Origin: Streptomyces sp. NRRL S-37
GTDB taxonomy: Bacteria; Actinomycetota; Actinomycetes; Streptomycetales; Streptomycetaceae
Direction: 5' to 3'
Length of the DNA: 64,000 nucleotides
Assembly: GCF_000721605.1 (NCBI RefSeq)
Contig: NZ_JOIZ01000005.1
Span: 682,001-746,000 of the forward strand
Shown here one piece after another: positions 52,249-61,635 of the stretch (position 1 is its first letter; each line of letters opens with the position of its first letter). Both the position numbers and the translations under genes were made by a program. The notes beneath the pieces were generated by a model, which saw only the letters and a program-made list of their open reading frames with translations, had not been told where the DNA came from and made no database searches.

Positions 52249-52989
52249 TCAGCGGCCGAAGGTGTCGATGCCGGCGACGAGCCAGCGTCCGTCACGGCGC
52301 ACGACGTCGACGGCGAGCACGGCCCCGGCGTACACGCCCTCGTCCTGCTCGCCCTCGGCCTTCTTCGTGGTTCCGGCGGTGCTGACGCTGCTCTGGTCGG
52401 CGTAGACGAGGACCCGCGCGCGGTCGCCGTCGATCCGTTCGACCGCGCTGTCGGTGACCGTCGTGGTGATCACCGCCTTCTGGGCGTCGGCCCGCTCGCG
52501 GACGTCGGCGAGCAGGGCGGCGTGCTGGTCGGCGGCCTTTCCCGTGAGGAGGTCCGCCGCGGCCTTCTCCAGGGCGCCGGGGTCGGTGTGGTCGTAGGAG
52601 AAGAGCGCGTCGACGGCCTTGGCGGTCTGTCCCTTGATCTCGCCGGTGCGGGCCAGGTCGGTCAGGGCGGTGTTGTGCCGCGCGGGGTCGTCCCGCAGCG
52701 CCTCGGCCCTGGCGTGCGCCCACCCGGCGAAGCCGCCGAGGACCAGGGTCAGCGCACAGAGCACGAGGAGCCCGACGGGCCGGCGCGCCCGTACGCGAGC
52801 GCTCTCCTCACCGCCGGCCGCGTCCGGTTCCGTCGCGCCCCCGGGGGCCGGCGGCACCGCCGGGCCGGCGGTACGACGCCGGCTTCCCGCACGCTGTGAG
52901 GCTCCGGCGCCCGGTACTGTCCCGGCGGGGCGGGTCTCGCGGGCCTGGCGGCGGCGCTGGCGGTTGATGTGGTGGCGGGTCGTCGACAT
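52249..52989 (-). CDS. Mce-associated membrane protein (Mam 4)
   Basis: The protein has 246 aa. A basic, disordered cytoplasmic N-terminus (about 70 residues) is followed by one membrane span (VGLLVLCALTLVLGGFAGWA). The exterior domain resembles the NTF2-like fold of Mce-associated proteins (AKAVDALFSYDHTDPGALEK, ITTTVTDSAVERIDGDRARV, RDGRWLVAGID). AGGAGG lies 10 bases before ATG 52989. These proteins stabilise or gate Mce complexes in mycobacteria. Fourth of four in the operon, separated from the third by 49 bp. Confidence 0.8.
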   Translation of the reverse strand: MSTTRHHINRQRRRQARETRPAGTVPGAGASQRAGSRRRTAGPAVPPAPGGATEPDAAGGEESARVRARRPVGLLVLCALTLVLGGFAGWAHARAEALRDDPARHNTALTDLARTGEIKGQTAKAVDALFSYDHTDPGALEKAAADLLTGKAADQHAALLADVRERADAQKAVITTTVTDSAVERIDGDRARVLVYADQSSVSTAGTTKKAEGEQDEGVYAGAVLAVDVVRRDGRWLVAGIDTFGR

Positions 52990-53038
52990 GGTGCGGTGTC
53001 CTCCTCGGTGCGGCCGGCTGTCGCGGTACGGGACCGGG

Positions 53039-53587
53039 TCAGCCGGCCGGTGCGCCGCCCACGGGTGCCTGGCCCAGGGCGCTCAGCTTCCACCGGCCGT
53101 CGGTCCGGGTGAGTTCGCCGAGCATGCGGCTGTCCTTGTCGGTCCTCGCGCCGTCGGACGCCTTGACGGTGACGCGCAGGGCGATCAGCACCCGGGCGCG
53201 GCCGGCCCGGTCGTCGAGTTCGGTGACGGCGCCCGACAGCACCCGGGCCGTGGTGACCGTCTTCGCCGCCTTCACCTGCTCGGCGAACTCGGCGCGTCCG
53301 GAGGTGAGTTGTTCACGCAGTTCACCGGTGGTCGACGACTCCCAGAGGTCGAGGCCCCGGTCCACGTCGCGGTGGTCGAGCGTGTTGAGGTTCTGCACGG
53401 CCTGCTCCCCGGCGGCGAGCGCCTCGTCCCGTTGCCCGGCGTACGCGGCCCGGTCGTCGTGGGCCGCGCGGTACCAGTCCTGGCCGGCCCACGCGGCGAA
53501 GCCGCCCGCGACGAGGGTGAGGGCGAGGAGCAGGGCCGGCAGCGGCCGGGAGCGGGTGCCGGCGAGGGCGCGGACCGCGCGTTTCAT
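53039..53587 (-). CDS. Mce-associated membrane protein (Mam 3)
   Basis: The protein has 182 aa with one N-terminal membrane anchor (LPALLLALTLVAGGFAAWAG) and an exported NTF2-like domain (QAVQNLNTLDHRDVDRGLDL, VLSGAVTELDDRAGRARVLI, RTDGRWKLSALG). ATG at 53587 is chosen because GGAG lies 6 bases upstream. An in-frame ATG at 53611, two bases after the preceding stop, is the alternative. It has the same architecture as the neighbours, so the four mam genes probably arose by duplication. Confidence 0.8.
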   Translation of the reverse strand: MKRAVRALAGTRSRPLPALLLALTLVAGGFAAWAGQDWYRAAHDDRAAYAGQRDEALAAGEQAVQNLNTLDHRDVDRGLDLWESSTTGELREQLTSGRAEFAEQVKAAKTVTTARVLSGAVTELDDRAGRARVLIALRVTVKASDGARTDKDSRMLGELTRTDGRWKLSALGQAPVGGAPAG

Positions 53588-53613
53588 GGGGTGCTCCAGT
53601 CTCCCGCGCATGG

Positions 53614-54240
53614 TCAGCGGGCCTTGATGTCGACGATCCGCCACCGGTCGCCTTCGAGGCGTGCGGTGACGGTGAGCTGGGCCGCCGCGGTGGTGGCCCC
53701 GGCCTTGTCGCCGTCCTTGTGGGAGGTCTGGTCGAGGAAGACCAGCAGGCGGGCCTCGTCGCCGTCGAGTTCGGCCACTCCGGTGCGGACGGCGCGGGTG
53801 CTCAGGGTGACGCGCTGTTCGGTGAGGTCGTCGCGGACCCGCGCGAAGAGGGTCGCGTACTGGCGGGCGGCGCGGCCGTCGAGGACGATGCGCGCGGAGC
53901 GTTCGGCGGCCGCGGTGCCGTCCGGTGTGGAGGAGAAGATCCGGGCGAGGGCGTTGCCGACATCGCCGGCGACGCGGGTGGTGGCCCCGGGGTCGGTGAG
54001 CGCGTGGTTCCGGGCGGACGCGGCCGACCTCAACTGGTGGGCGCCGTAAAAGAAGGCGCAGCCGCCGAGGACGAGCACCAGGGCGGTTGCGACGAGGACG
54101 GCCCGCCGCAGCCGCCCGCCCGCCTTCCCGGCGGGCGCGTCCGCGTCCCCGCGCTCCTTCTCGCCGGCCCCGGGCGCGGAGTCCGTCTCCGCGCCGGGGT
54201 CCGGCGTACCGCCCCTGCGCAGCAGTCGCGTCAGCGTCAT
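53614..54240 (-). CDS. Mce-associated membrane protein (Mam 2)
   Basis: The protein has 208 aa. A charged cytoplasmic N-terminus of about 45 residues precedes a membrane span (AVLVATALVLVLGGCAFFYG) and an exported domain (VLDGRAARQYATLFARVRDD, VRTGVAELDGDEARLLVFLD, LEGDRWRIVDIKAR). ATG at 54240 overlaps the upstream TGA as ATGA, giving translational coupling. Predicted to associate with the Mce proteins. No catalytic residues are visible. Confidence 0.82.
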   Translation of the reverse strand: MTLTRLLRRGGTPDPGAETDSAPGAGEKERGDADAPAGKAGGRLRRAVLVATALVLVLGGCAFFYGAHQLRSAASARNHALTDPGATTRVAGDVGNALARIFSSTPDGTAAAERSARIVLDGRAARQYATLFARVRDDLTEQRVTLSTRAVRTGVAELDGDEARLLVFLDQTSHKDGDKAGATTAAAQLTVTARLEGDRWRIVDIKAR

Positions 54241-54752
54241 CGGTCGCCGCCCTCCTTCTCGCCCTCGACCGGTACCGCGCTCAGCGCCCTCACCTTCCAC
54301 TCCCCCTCGCCCGTGCGGGCCAGGACCGCCTCCAGGCGTTTGCGGTCGGTGGCCGGCCGCTTCGTTCCGGCGGGCGTGACCTCGACGCGGACGGTGGCGA
54401 TGAGCTTGGCCGTGCCGGACCGCGTGTCGAGCGCGGTGACGGCGGCCTCGGTGACCGTGCCGCGCGCCGAGGCGCCCGCCTCGGCACCGGTACGGCCCAG
54501 TTCCTCGCGCAGCGGCCCGGTGGAGGCGGCGCGCCAGGCCCGGACACTCCGCTCCGCCCGCTGCCGGGTGGAGGCGTCGAGCGTGGTGAGCGCCGCGATG
54601 CCCGCCCGTCCGTCGGCGAGCGCCTCGTCCCGCTCCCTGCCGTACGCGAGCGAGTCGTCGGTGCGGGCCTGCGCGTACGTCCACGCGCCGGTACCGCAGA
54701 AGCCGAGGGCCAGCACGAGCCCCGCTCCGGTGAGGATCCGGGCCCCCCTCAT
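54237..54752 (-). CDS. Mce-associated membrane protein (Mam 1)
   Basis: The protein has 171 aa. The N-terminal span ILTGAGLVLALGFCGTGAWT anchors an exported domain containing IAALTTLDASTRQRAERSVR, VTALDTRSGTAKLIATVRVE and GEGEWKVRALSAVPVEG. ATG at 54752 overlaps the stop of the last mce gene (ATGA). It is the first of four consecutive mam genes, and all share an anchor, a helical segment, and a strand-rich end finishing in a W-x-V/I motif. Confidence 0.82.
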   Translation of the reverse strand: MRGARILTGAGLVLALGFCGTGAWTYAQARTDDSLAYGRERDEALADGRAGIAALTTLDASTRQRAERSVRAWRAASTGPLREELGRTGAEAGASARGTVTEAAVTALDTRSGTAKLIATVRVEVTPAGTKRPATDRKRLEAVLARTGEGEWKVRALSAVPVEGEKEGGDR

Positions 54753-56023
54753 CGCGTACCGCCGGTGGGGAGGAGGCCGGACAGGTCGTCCGGTGCCTCG
54801 CCGCTCCGTCCGGGCAGGGCGAGGGCGCCGGGGAGCGCAGCGGTCCCCTCCTTCGCCGGTGTCCCGCCGCTGCCCGAGGGCAGCGAGCCGGGTCTGGCCG
54901 GTTCGGGCACCGCGCCGCCCTTCGGGGCGTTCGCCGAACCGCGTACGTTCGATCCGCCGGCGGCCGGGGCGGTGCAGGCCGCGCCGGTGTTGAGGGCGGG
55001 CGCGGTGCCGAGGTCGAGGCCGTTGCGGTAGCGGGTGGCGCCGTATCCGTCGGTGCAGGGCAGGGGGGCGAAGAAGGTGACGGCCATGCCGAGGTTCAGC
55101 TTCCCTCCGTCGACGGCGGTGGCGCCGGCGGCGACGGCCGCCGGGTACTGCACGAGGAGTTCCTCGATGCCGCGCTGCCGGGTGACGGCGACCTCGGAGG
55201 TGGTGAGGAGGTTGGCGAGGACGACGCCGAGGCTGGGGTCGAGGTCCCGCAGCAGGCCGCTGACCTGGGTGGCCGCCGCGGGGGTGACCGTGAGGAGGCG
55301 GCGCAGGTCGGCGTCGGAGCCCTTGAGGGCACGGGCCAGTTCCTCCGCCCCGCCGGCGAAGTCGCGGATGGCCTCCGCCTCCTGAGCCTGGGTGCGCAGG
55401 ACCGTCTCGCCGTCGGTGATGAGCAGGCTGGTGGACGGCCACGCGCGGTCGGCGGCCTCGACGAAGTCGCCGCCGCTGTCGAGCAGTGCCTGGAGGTCGT
55501 CGCCGTGCCCTTCGAAGGCCTGGCCGAACTCGTCGACGACCGTGCGCAGGTCGTCCAGCGGGACGGACTTCACGAGGTCGTCGACGCTGGCGAGGACGTC
55601 GGTGACGGGTGCGGGCACCCGGGTGTCGGCCTGTTCGATGCGGGTGCCGTCGGTGAGGTAGGGGGAGCCGTCGCTCTCGGGCCGCAGGTCGATGTACTGC
55701 TCGCCCACGGCGGAGAGTCCGGCGACCACGGCCTTGGTGTCGGCGGGGATGCGGGGGGCGGACTTCTTGATGCGGAGTTCGGCGACGACCCCCTCGTCGG
55801 TGAGGCCGATCGGGCCGACGCGGCCCACCGAGACGCCCCGGTAGGTGACGTCGGAGTGGGTGAACAGGCCGCCGGTGTGCGGGAGTCGCACGTCCACCGT
55901 GTAGTAGTCGGCGACGCCCACGTACCGGCCGAGGTCGGCGTAGCGGATGCCGAGGAACGAGAGGGCGAGGACGGCGACGACGAGGAAGGCGAGGTTCTTC
56001 AGCCGTACGGCGGGGGTGATCAT
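54749..56023 (-). CDS. MCE-family protein (MceF position)
   Basis: The protein has 424 aa. An N-terminal anchor (LAFLVVAVLALSFLGIRYAD) is followed by the MCE domain (residues about 40-115: YYTVDVRLPHTGGLFTHSDV, VGRVGPIGLTDEGVVAEL, SAVGEQYIDLRP), a long helical region, and a Gly/Pro-rich tail. MCE domains form hexameric rings or tubes that carry lipids or sterols across the envelope. ATGA overlaps exist at both ends of the gene. It is the sixth mce gene of the operon. Confidence 0.93.
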   Translation of the reverse strand: MITPAVRLKNLAFLVVAVLALSFLGIRYADLGRYVGVADYYTVDVRLPHTGGLFTHSDVTYRGVSVGRVGPIGLTDEGVVAELRIKKSAPRIPADTKAVVAGLSAVGEQYIDLRPESDGSPYLTDGTRIEQADTRVPAPVTDVLASVDDLVKSVPLDDLRTVVDEFGQAFEGHGDDLQALLDSGGDFVEAADRAWPSTSLLITDGETVLRTQAQEAEAIRDFAGGAEELARALKGSDADLRRLLTVTPAAATQVSGLLRDLDPSLGVVLANLLTTSEVAVTRQRGIEELLVQYPAAVAAGATAVDGGKLNLGMAVTFFAPLPCTDGYGATRYRNGLDLGTAPALNTGAACTAPAAGGSNVRGSANAPKGGAVPEPARPGSLPSGSGGTPAKEGTAALPGALALPGRSGEAPDDLSGLLPTGGTR

Positions 56024-57252
56024 CTGTTCCCACCTCCGGGCCCGGACACGGAGGGCAGCGGCAGCGGCGAAGAGCTCCCCGGCGGCGACGCGGGCGACGA
56101 CGGCGGCCCGGAGGACGAACCGGAGGACCGCTTCTCCCCCGCCGCGCCCGCCCCGCCGCCCACCGTGAAGGTGGGGGAGGGGGAGGGCGAGGACGGGTCC
56201 TCGATCGGCGGGATCACCTGGGTCCCGGGCACGGCGGTCATGGTCAGGTAGGCGTTGAGGTAGTCGCCCTTCACGCCGCGCAGCACCTCGTCGGTGAACG
56301 GGTACGTCACCAGTACCTGGAGCGAGTCGGGCAGGTCCGTGCCCGCGTCGGCGAGCGCCTTCAGCGTCGGCGCGAGGGCCTTGAGGTCGGCGATCATGTC
56401 GTCCTTGCTCGCGTTGACGGTGGAGACGGCGACGCCGGAGAGGGTGTCGAGGGAGCGCAGCATGGTCAGCAGGGAGCCGCGCTGTTTCTCCAGCGTCTTC
56501 AGTCCGGGCGAGAGCTCGGTGAGGACGGTGCCGACGTCGTCCTTGCGGGTGGCGAGGGTGGAGGAGAGCCGGTTGACGGCGTCGAGGGCGTCGGTGATGT
56601 CCCCGCGGTGGTCGTCGAGGTCGCCCACCAGGGTGTCGACCCGCTTGAGCAGGGAGCGGACCTGGGGTTCGCGGCCGCCGAGGGCCGCGTTGAGTTCCCG
56701 GGTGATGGTCTTGAGCTGGTTGACGCCGCCGCCGTTGAGGAGCAGGGACAGCGCGCCGAACACCTCCTCGACCTCGGTGGTGCGGCTGGTGCGGGCCAGG
56801 GGGATGACGCTGCCGTCCGTCAGCCGGCCGGCTCCGGTCTCCTCGGCGGGTGCGACGAGCTGGATGTACTTCTCGCCCAGCAGGCTGGACTGTTCGAGCC
56901 GTGCGGTGGCGTCGGCGGGCAGCCGCACATCGCCGTTGATCTCCATGGTGACGCGGGCCGACCAGTCGTCGCGGCCGAGTTCGATGCCGGTGATCCGGCC
57001 GACGGCGACGTCGTCGACCTTCACCGCGGCGTGCGGGACCAGGCTGAGCACGTCGTGGAGTTCCGCGGTGACGGTGTAGGGGTGGTCGCCGAGGTCGGCG
57101 CCGCCGGGCAGCGGCAGGTCCTCGATGCCGTCGAAGCGCGGTGGTCCGACGGCGGCCGCGCCGAGGGCGAGGGTGAAGCCGAGGCCGAGGGCGATCAGTC
57201 CGCCCGCGGTGAGGCCGGCCACCCGGCCGGTGGTGAACGCTCCGCGTCTCAT
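56020..57252 (-). CDS. MCE-family protein (MceE position, no lipobox)
   Basis: The protein has 410 aa. Anchor GRVAGLTAGGLIALGLGFTL, MCE domain at about residues 55-130 (YTVTAELHDVLSLVPHAAVK, VGRITGIELGRDDWSARV, LLGEKYIQLVAP), helices with long coiled segments, then a Ser/Pro-rich tail. In mycobacteria the fifth Mce protein is usually a lipoprotein. Here the hydrophobic N-terminus has no Cys, so it is an uncleaved anchor. ATGA overlaps both neighbours. Confidence 0.92.
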   Translation of the reverse strand: MRRGAFTTGRVAGLTAGGLIALGLGFTLALGAAAVGPPRFDGIEDLPLPGGADLGDHPYTVTAELHDVLSLVPHAAVKVDDVAVGRITGIELGRDDWSARVTMEINGDVRLPADATARLEQSSLLGEKYIQLVAPAEETGAGRLTDGSVIPLARTSRTTEVEEVFGALSLLLNGGGVNQLKTITRELNAALGGREPQVRSLLKRVDTLVGDLDDHRGDITDALDAVNRLSSTLATRKDDVGTVLTELSPGLKTLEKQRGSLLTMLRSLDTLSGVAVSTVNASKDDMIADLKALAPTLKALADAGTDLPDSLQVLVTYPFTDEVLRGVKGDYLNAYLTMTAVPGTQVIPPIEDPSSPSPSPTFTVGGGAGAAGEKRSSGSSSGPPSSPASPPGSSSPLPLPSVSGPGGGNR

Positions 57253-58271
57253 CGGCCGTCCCCCTTCCGCCCGTCGGCGGCACCGGCCACGGGCAGCGGC
57301 AGCAGCGGGCCGCCCATGCTGATCTCGTTGAGGTCGGCGCGGCCGTCGAGGGTGCGGGTGTCGGGGTTGTAGGCGTTCACGACGTTCCCGGCGGCCAGCG
57401 GTGCCACGTCCAGTGCCTCGGCCAGCGAGGCGCGTTGCTCGACCAGGGTGCGGGTGAGGGGGACGAGCCGGTCGACGTTCTCCTTCAGTTCGCCCCGGTG
57501 GTCCTCGATGAAGGTCTTGACCTGGCCGAGGGCCTTGCCGAGTTCCTCCAGCGCGCCGGTGAGGTCGTCCTTGTTGTCGGCGAAGAAGCCGACGACCTCG
57601 TCCAGGCGTTCCTGTGCGGTGCGTACGTCGGTGTCCTTGTCCTTCAGCATGGTGGTGAAGGTCTGGAGGCTGCTCAGCGTGGCGAACAGGTCGCCGCTGC
57701 CGCCGTCGAGGGTCCTGGCCGCCTTGCCGAACTCCTCGACGCTCTCGCCGATGGCCTCGCCGTTGCCGTCGAGGTTGTCGGCGCCGGTCCTCAGCAAGTC
57801 GGACAGAGCGCCGTCGGCGTTGGCGCCGTCCGGGCCGAGGGCCTCGCCGAGTTCGGTGACCGACTCGTAGATCTGGTCGATCTCGACGGGGAGGCGGTTG
57901 CGTGAGGCGGGCAGTACGGCGCCGTCGGCGAGGGCGGGGCCCGTGCTGTGGGCGGGGGTGAGCTGCACATAGCGGTCGGCGACGACGCTCGGCGCGACGA
58001 CGACGGCCCGCGCGCCCTCGGGGACCTTGATCCCCTCGTCCAGGCGGAGGCCGACGCGGACCGTGGTGCCCTCGGGCCGCACCGACTCCACCTCGCCGAC
58101 CCGTACGCCGAGGACGCGCAGGTCGGACCCGGCGTAGACGCCGGTGGCGCGGTCGAACCAGGCGGTGATGCGGGTGCCGTCGGCTTCGAGGGCCCGGGTG
58201 GCGGTCAGGCCGCCGGCGGCGAGCACCGCGAGGGCGAGGACCCCGGTGAGGATCTTTCGGCGTCGGGTCAT
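57249..58271 (-). CDS. MCE-family protein (MceD position)
   Basis: The protein has 340 aa. Anchor [23 protein letters not shown] domain (TRITAWFDRATGVYAGSDLR, VLGVRVGEVESVRPEG, VVADRYVQLTPAHS) and a long helical part with LSSLQTFTTMLKDKDTDV and FIEDHRGELKENVDRLVPLT. Its start overlaps the upstream gene by one base (TGATG), and its end forms ATGA with the next gene. It is the shortest of the six Mce proteins, with only a brief tail. Confidence 0.93.
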   Translation of the reverse strand: MTRRRKILTGVLALAVLAAGGLTATRALEADGTRITAWFDRATGVYAGSDLRVLGVRVGEVESVRPEGTTVRVGLRLDEGIKVPEGARAVVVAPSVVADRYVQLTPAHSTGPALADGAVLPASRNRLPVEIDQIYESVTELGEALGPDGANADGALSDLLRTGADNLDGNGEAIGESVEEFGKAARTLDGGSGDLFATLSSLQTFTTMLKDKDTDVRTAQERLDEVVGFFADNKDDLTGALEELGKALGQVKTFIEDHRGELKENVDRLVPLTRTLVEQRASLAEALDVAPLAAGNVVNAYNPDTRTLDGRADLNEISMGGPLLPLPVAGAADGRKGDGR

Positions 58272-59311
58272 CACGCACCGCTCCCCTGGGCCGCCGCCGG
58301 CTGTTTCGGCGGCAGGCATCCGGTCCCGGGCTGGGAGGTCTCGGGCAGGTAGGCGCGGGGCACGACACCGCACAGGTAGCTGTCGAACCAGCGGCCGTTG
58401 CCGAGGGTGTTGCCGACCAGGCGGTAGTACGGGCCGACCAGTGCGAGGGTCTTGCCGAGCTGGGTGTTGTTCTCCTCCAGGACACCGGTGACGCGGCTGA
58501 GGGCCTTGAGGGTGGGGCCGAGCTGTTTCTCGTTGTCCTCGACGAGGCCGCCGAGTTCGGTGCCGAGGTCCTTGCTGCCCTTGAGCAGGGCCTTGATGGC
58601 GGCGCGGCGGTCTTTCAGTTCGCCGAGCAGGGAGCCGCCGTCCTCGATGAGGGTCTCGAAGCTGGACTTCCTGTTCTCCAGCGTTTTGGTGAACCTGGCG
58701 CTGCCCTTGAGGAGTTCGGAGAGTTCCGCGTCGCGCTCGGAGACGGACCGCGACAGGTCGGACAGGCCGGTGGCGGCCTTGCGTACGTGGGGCGGGGAGT
58801 TCTCGAAGGTGTCGGAGAGGGTCTCGAAGCTCTCCGCGAGGCGCCGGGTGTCGAGGTCGTCGACGGTGCCGCTGAGGTCCTGGAACGCCTGGGTCACGTC
58901 GTAGGGGGAGGTGGTGCGGGTCAGCGGGATGCGGCTGCCGGGGTCCTGCGGGCCGGAGCCGAGCGGGTCGAGCGCCAGGTACTTGTCGCCGAGGACGGTC
59001 CTGATGGCGATGGCGGCGGTCGTGCGGTCGCCGATCCAGGCGTCCTCGACCTCGAAGGTGACCTTCACCTTGGCCCCGTCGAGCGCGACGCCGGTGACCC
59101 GGCCGGCCGTGACGCCCGCGATGCGCACCTCGTCGCCCTCGTCCAGGCCCGCGGCCTCGGAGAAGTCGGCGCTGTAGGTGGTGCCGCCGCCGAACGGAAG
59201 CCGGTCCATGTGGTAGACGAGGAGGGCGACCAGGGTGAGGACGAGCAGCCCGACGACGCCGACGGCGACGGGGTCGCGTTCCTTCACGGGTCTGATGTAC
59301 GGGCGTCTCAT
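58271..59311 (-). CDS. MCE-family protein (MceC position)
   Basis: The protein has 346 aa. Anchor VAVGVVGLLVLTLVALLVYH, MCE domain (TTYSADFSEAAGLDEGDEVR, IAGVTAGRVTGVALDGAK, TVLGDKYLALDPLG) and helices (SRSVSERDAELSELLKGSAR). The C-terminal WFDSYLCGVVPRAYLPE carries Cys residues conserved at this place in several Mce proteins. It overlaps the upstream gene as ATGA. Confidence 0.93.
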   Translation of the reverse strand: MRRPYIRPVKERDPVAVGVVGLLVLTLVALLVYHMDRLPFGGGTTYSADFSEAAGLDEGDEVRIAGVTAGRVTGVALDGAKVKVTFEVEDAWIGDRTTAAIAIRTVLGDKYLALDPLGSGPQDPGSRIPLTRTTSPYDVTQAFQDLSGTVDDLDTRRLAESFETLSDTFENSPPHVRKAATGLSDLSRSVSERDAELSELLKGSARFTKTLENRKSSFETLIEDGGSLLGELKDRRAAIKALLKGSKDLGTELGGLVEDNEKQLGPTLKALSRVTGVLEENNTQLGKTLALVGPYYRLVGNTLGNGRWFDSYLCGVVPRAYLPETSQPGTGCLPPKQPAAAQGSGA

Positions 59312-60372
59312 CCGCGGCACCTCGATTCGGTGATCGCGATGCCGGTCGGCGGTTCGGAGCCGTCGGAGGTGGTCACTCCGCTCACGCGCGCCTCGCAGAG
59401 GTAGAGGTTGAACCACGATCCGTAGGAGGACAGGCGGGCCAGGGCGGTCATCTTGGCGGGGGTCTTCTGAAGGAAGTCCTCGATCTGCGGGGTGTGTTCG
59501 CCGAGGTTGTCCGAGAGCCGGCCCAGTTCGCGGATGTCCTGTTTGAGGGGTGCGCGTCCGTCGTCGAGGAGGCCGGCGGTGACGGTGGTGAGCTCGCTCA
59601 TGGCGGTGACGGCCTTGCCGAGCGGTTCGCGGTCCTCGTCGAAGCCGCTGACGAGTTCCTGGAGGGTGACGACGAGGTCGTCGAAGCCGTCCTCGCGGTC
59701 GTTGAGGGTGTCCAGGACGGTGGTGAGGTTCCCGACGACCTGGCCGATCACCTCGTCCTTGGCGGCGACGGTCGTACTGAGCGAGCCGATGTGGCGGATC
59801 AGGCCGTCGACGGTGTCGCCCTCGCCCTGGAGCACCCGCACGATCGATCCGGCGAGTTCGTTGACGTCCTTCGGGGAGAGCCCTTCGAACAGCGGTTTGA
59901 AGCCGTTGAAGAGCAGGGTCAGGTCGAGGGCGGGCGTGGTGCGCTCCAGCGGGACGGTGCCGCCCTCCTCCAGGGTGCCGGTGAGGTCGCCGCTGCCGCG
60001 GCCGAGGGAGACGTAGCGCCGGCCGACCATGTCGAGGTACTTCACGGCGGCGGTGGTCGACCGGGGCAGCCTGCGGTCGTCGCGGACGGTGAAGGTGACC
60101 TGCGCGGTGCGCCGTTCCACCACGCGTATGTCGGTGACCTCGCCGACCTCCACCCCGGAGATCCGCACGCTGTCGCCGTCGGCGAGTCCGGTGACGTCGG
60201 TGAACAGGGCCTTGTAGGTGGTGGCGCCGGTGCCGGAGCCGACTCCGGTGCCGGCGACGCCGACGCCGAGCACGGTCGTGGCGAGGGCGGTGACCACCAC
60301 GAAGGCGAGGGACTTGAGCAGCGGCCCGGTCAGCGGGCGGCGCCGGGTGTGCGTGTCGTGGGCGGTGGTCAT
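59308..60372 (-). CDS. MCE-family protein (MceB position)
   Basis: The protein has 354 aa. Anchor LLKSLAFVVVTALATTVLGV, MCE domain (ATTYKALFTDVTGLADGDSV, ISGVEVGEVTDIRVVERR, LDMVGRRYVSLGRG), helices (QELVSGFDEDREPLGKAVTA) and a C-terminal SYGSWFNLYLCEARVSGV. The WFNLYLC motif with Cys is typical of MceB/MceC. ATGA overlaps at both ends. Confidence 0.93.
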   Translation of the reverse strand: MTTAHDTHTRRRPLTGPLLKSLAFVVVTALATTVLGVGVAGTGVGSGTGATTYKALFTDVTGLADGDSVRISGVEVGEVTDIRVVERRTAQVTFTVRDDRRLPRSTTAAVKYLDMVGRRYVSLGRGSGDLTGTLEEGGTVPLERTTPALDLTLLFNGFKPLFEGLSPKDVNELAGSIVRVLQGEGDTVDGLIRHIGSLSTTVAAKDEVIGQVVGNLTTVLDTLNDREDGFDDLVVTLQELVSGFDEDREPLGKAVTAMSELTTVTAGLLDDGRAPLKQDIRELGRLSDNLGEHTPQIEDFLQKTPAKMTALARLSSYGSWFNLYLCEARVSGVTTSDGSEPPTGIAITESRCRG

Positions 60373-61634
60373 CCGAGGGTCACCTCCGTACCGCGGTAGA
60401 CGGGGCCGGCGAGCAGGCTGCTCCAGTCGGGCAGGCCGGCGGGGCTCTCGCCGGCGGCGGGGGCGAGGAGTTCGTTGAGGAGGTCGTTCTCCGCCGGGGA
60501 GTTGGCGGGTCCGAGGTCCTGTTCGGCGGCGGGGACGGCGGCCCGCGCGGTGGGCCGGGGCAGCGAGCCGAGGTAGGGCACGGAGGGGCAGCGGGGGCCG
60601 CCGCCGGAGTCGTACACCGGGGTGTCGCGGCCGGGGCGGTAGGCGCCGCGGGAGGCGACGGTGGTGACGTCGACGTGGATGCCGGGCCGGCCGGTGCCCT
60701 TGCCGAGCGCCTTGTCCATGGCGGGGACGAACTCGGCGAGGGTGCGCAGGGTGCAGGGGAAGGCGGAGGAGTACGCGGCGAGCAGTTCCAGGGTGGGCCG
60801 GCTCGTGGCGCCGAGCCGGATGATGTTGTTCTTGTTCTCGCGCAGGAAGGCCGTCACGTCCTCGGCCGTGCGGGTGGTGGTGCCGAGGGTGGCGGCGAGG
60901 TCGGCCTCCTGCTCGGCGAGGGTGCCGCTGGTGGTGGTGAAGTCGGTGAGCGCCGTGATGACGTCGGGCGCGGCGTCCGCGTAGACATGGCTGACCTTCA
61001 CGAGTTCCCTGAGGTCGCGGTTGAGGGCGGGCAGGTGGGGGTTGAACTCCTTCAGGTGCTCGTCCAGCAGGCTCAGCGTGTCGCCGAGCTGGTCCCCGCG
61101 GCCCTCCAGGGCCTGGGAGACGGCGGACAGGGTGGCGGAGAGCTTCTGCGGCTGGACGGCGGTGAGCATCGGCAGGACGTCGTCGAGGACCTGCTGGAGC
61201 TCGATGGCGTTCGCGGAGCGGTCCTGGGGGACGACGGCTCCGGCGGCCAGGGGTTCGGGCGAGGGGTTCGCGGGCGGTACGAGGGCCACGAACCGTTCGC
61301 CGAACAGGGTGGTCGGCAGCATCTGCGCGCGGACGTCGGACGGTACGTCGTCCAGCGTGCCGGGTTTCAGAGCGAGGGTGAGCCGGGCTCCGTCGCCGGT
61401 GGCGTCGATGGAGCGGACCTCGCCGACGACGACGCCGCGCAGTTTCACCTCGGCGCCCGGGCGCATCTGGTTGCCGGCGCTGCCGGTCTCGACGACCACC
61501 GGGGCGGAGTCGGTGAACTCCTTGTCGTAGACGGCGACGGCCAGCCAGATCAGCAGGGCGGGCACCAGGACGAACACCACTCCGGCCAGCCGGCGGCGCA
61601 GCGTCTCCCCTCGTGCTCCCCGGGGTCCGCTCAT
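60369..61634 (-). CDS. MCE-family protein (MceA position)
   Basis: The protein has 421 aa. Anchor LAGVVFVLVPALLIWLAVAV, MCE domain (TDSAPVVVETGSAGNQMRPG, VKLRGVVVGEVRSIDATG, TLFGERFVALVPPA), helices, and a Pro/Ala-rich end. Its position directly after the second permease gene is that of mceA. One base separates the permease TGA from its ATG, so translation is probably re-initiated. Confidence 0.93.
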   Translation of the reverse strand: MSGPRGARGETLRRRLAGVVFVLVPALLIWLAVAVYDKEFTDSAPVVVETGSAGNQMRPGAEVKLRGVVVGEVRSIDATGDGARLTLALKPGTLDDVPSDVRAQMLPTTLFGERFVALVPPANPSPEPLAAGAVVPQDRSANAIELQQVLDDVLPMLTAVQPQKLSATLSAVSQALEGRGDQLGDTLSLLDEHLKEFNPHLPALNRDLRELVKVSHVYADAAPDVITALTDFTTTSGTLAEQEADLAATLGTTTRTAEDVTAFLRENKNNIIRLGATSRPTLELLAAYSSAFPCTLRTLAEFVPAMDKALGKGTGRPGIHVDVTTVASRGAYRPGRDTPVYDSGGGPRCPSVPYLGSLPRPTARAAVPAAEQDLGPANSPAENDLLNELLAPAAGESPAGLPDWSSLLAGPVYRGTEVTLG

Positions 61635-61635
61635 C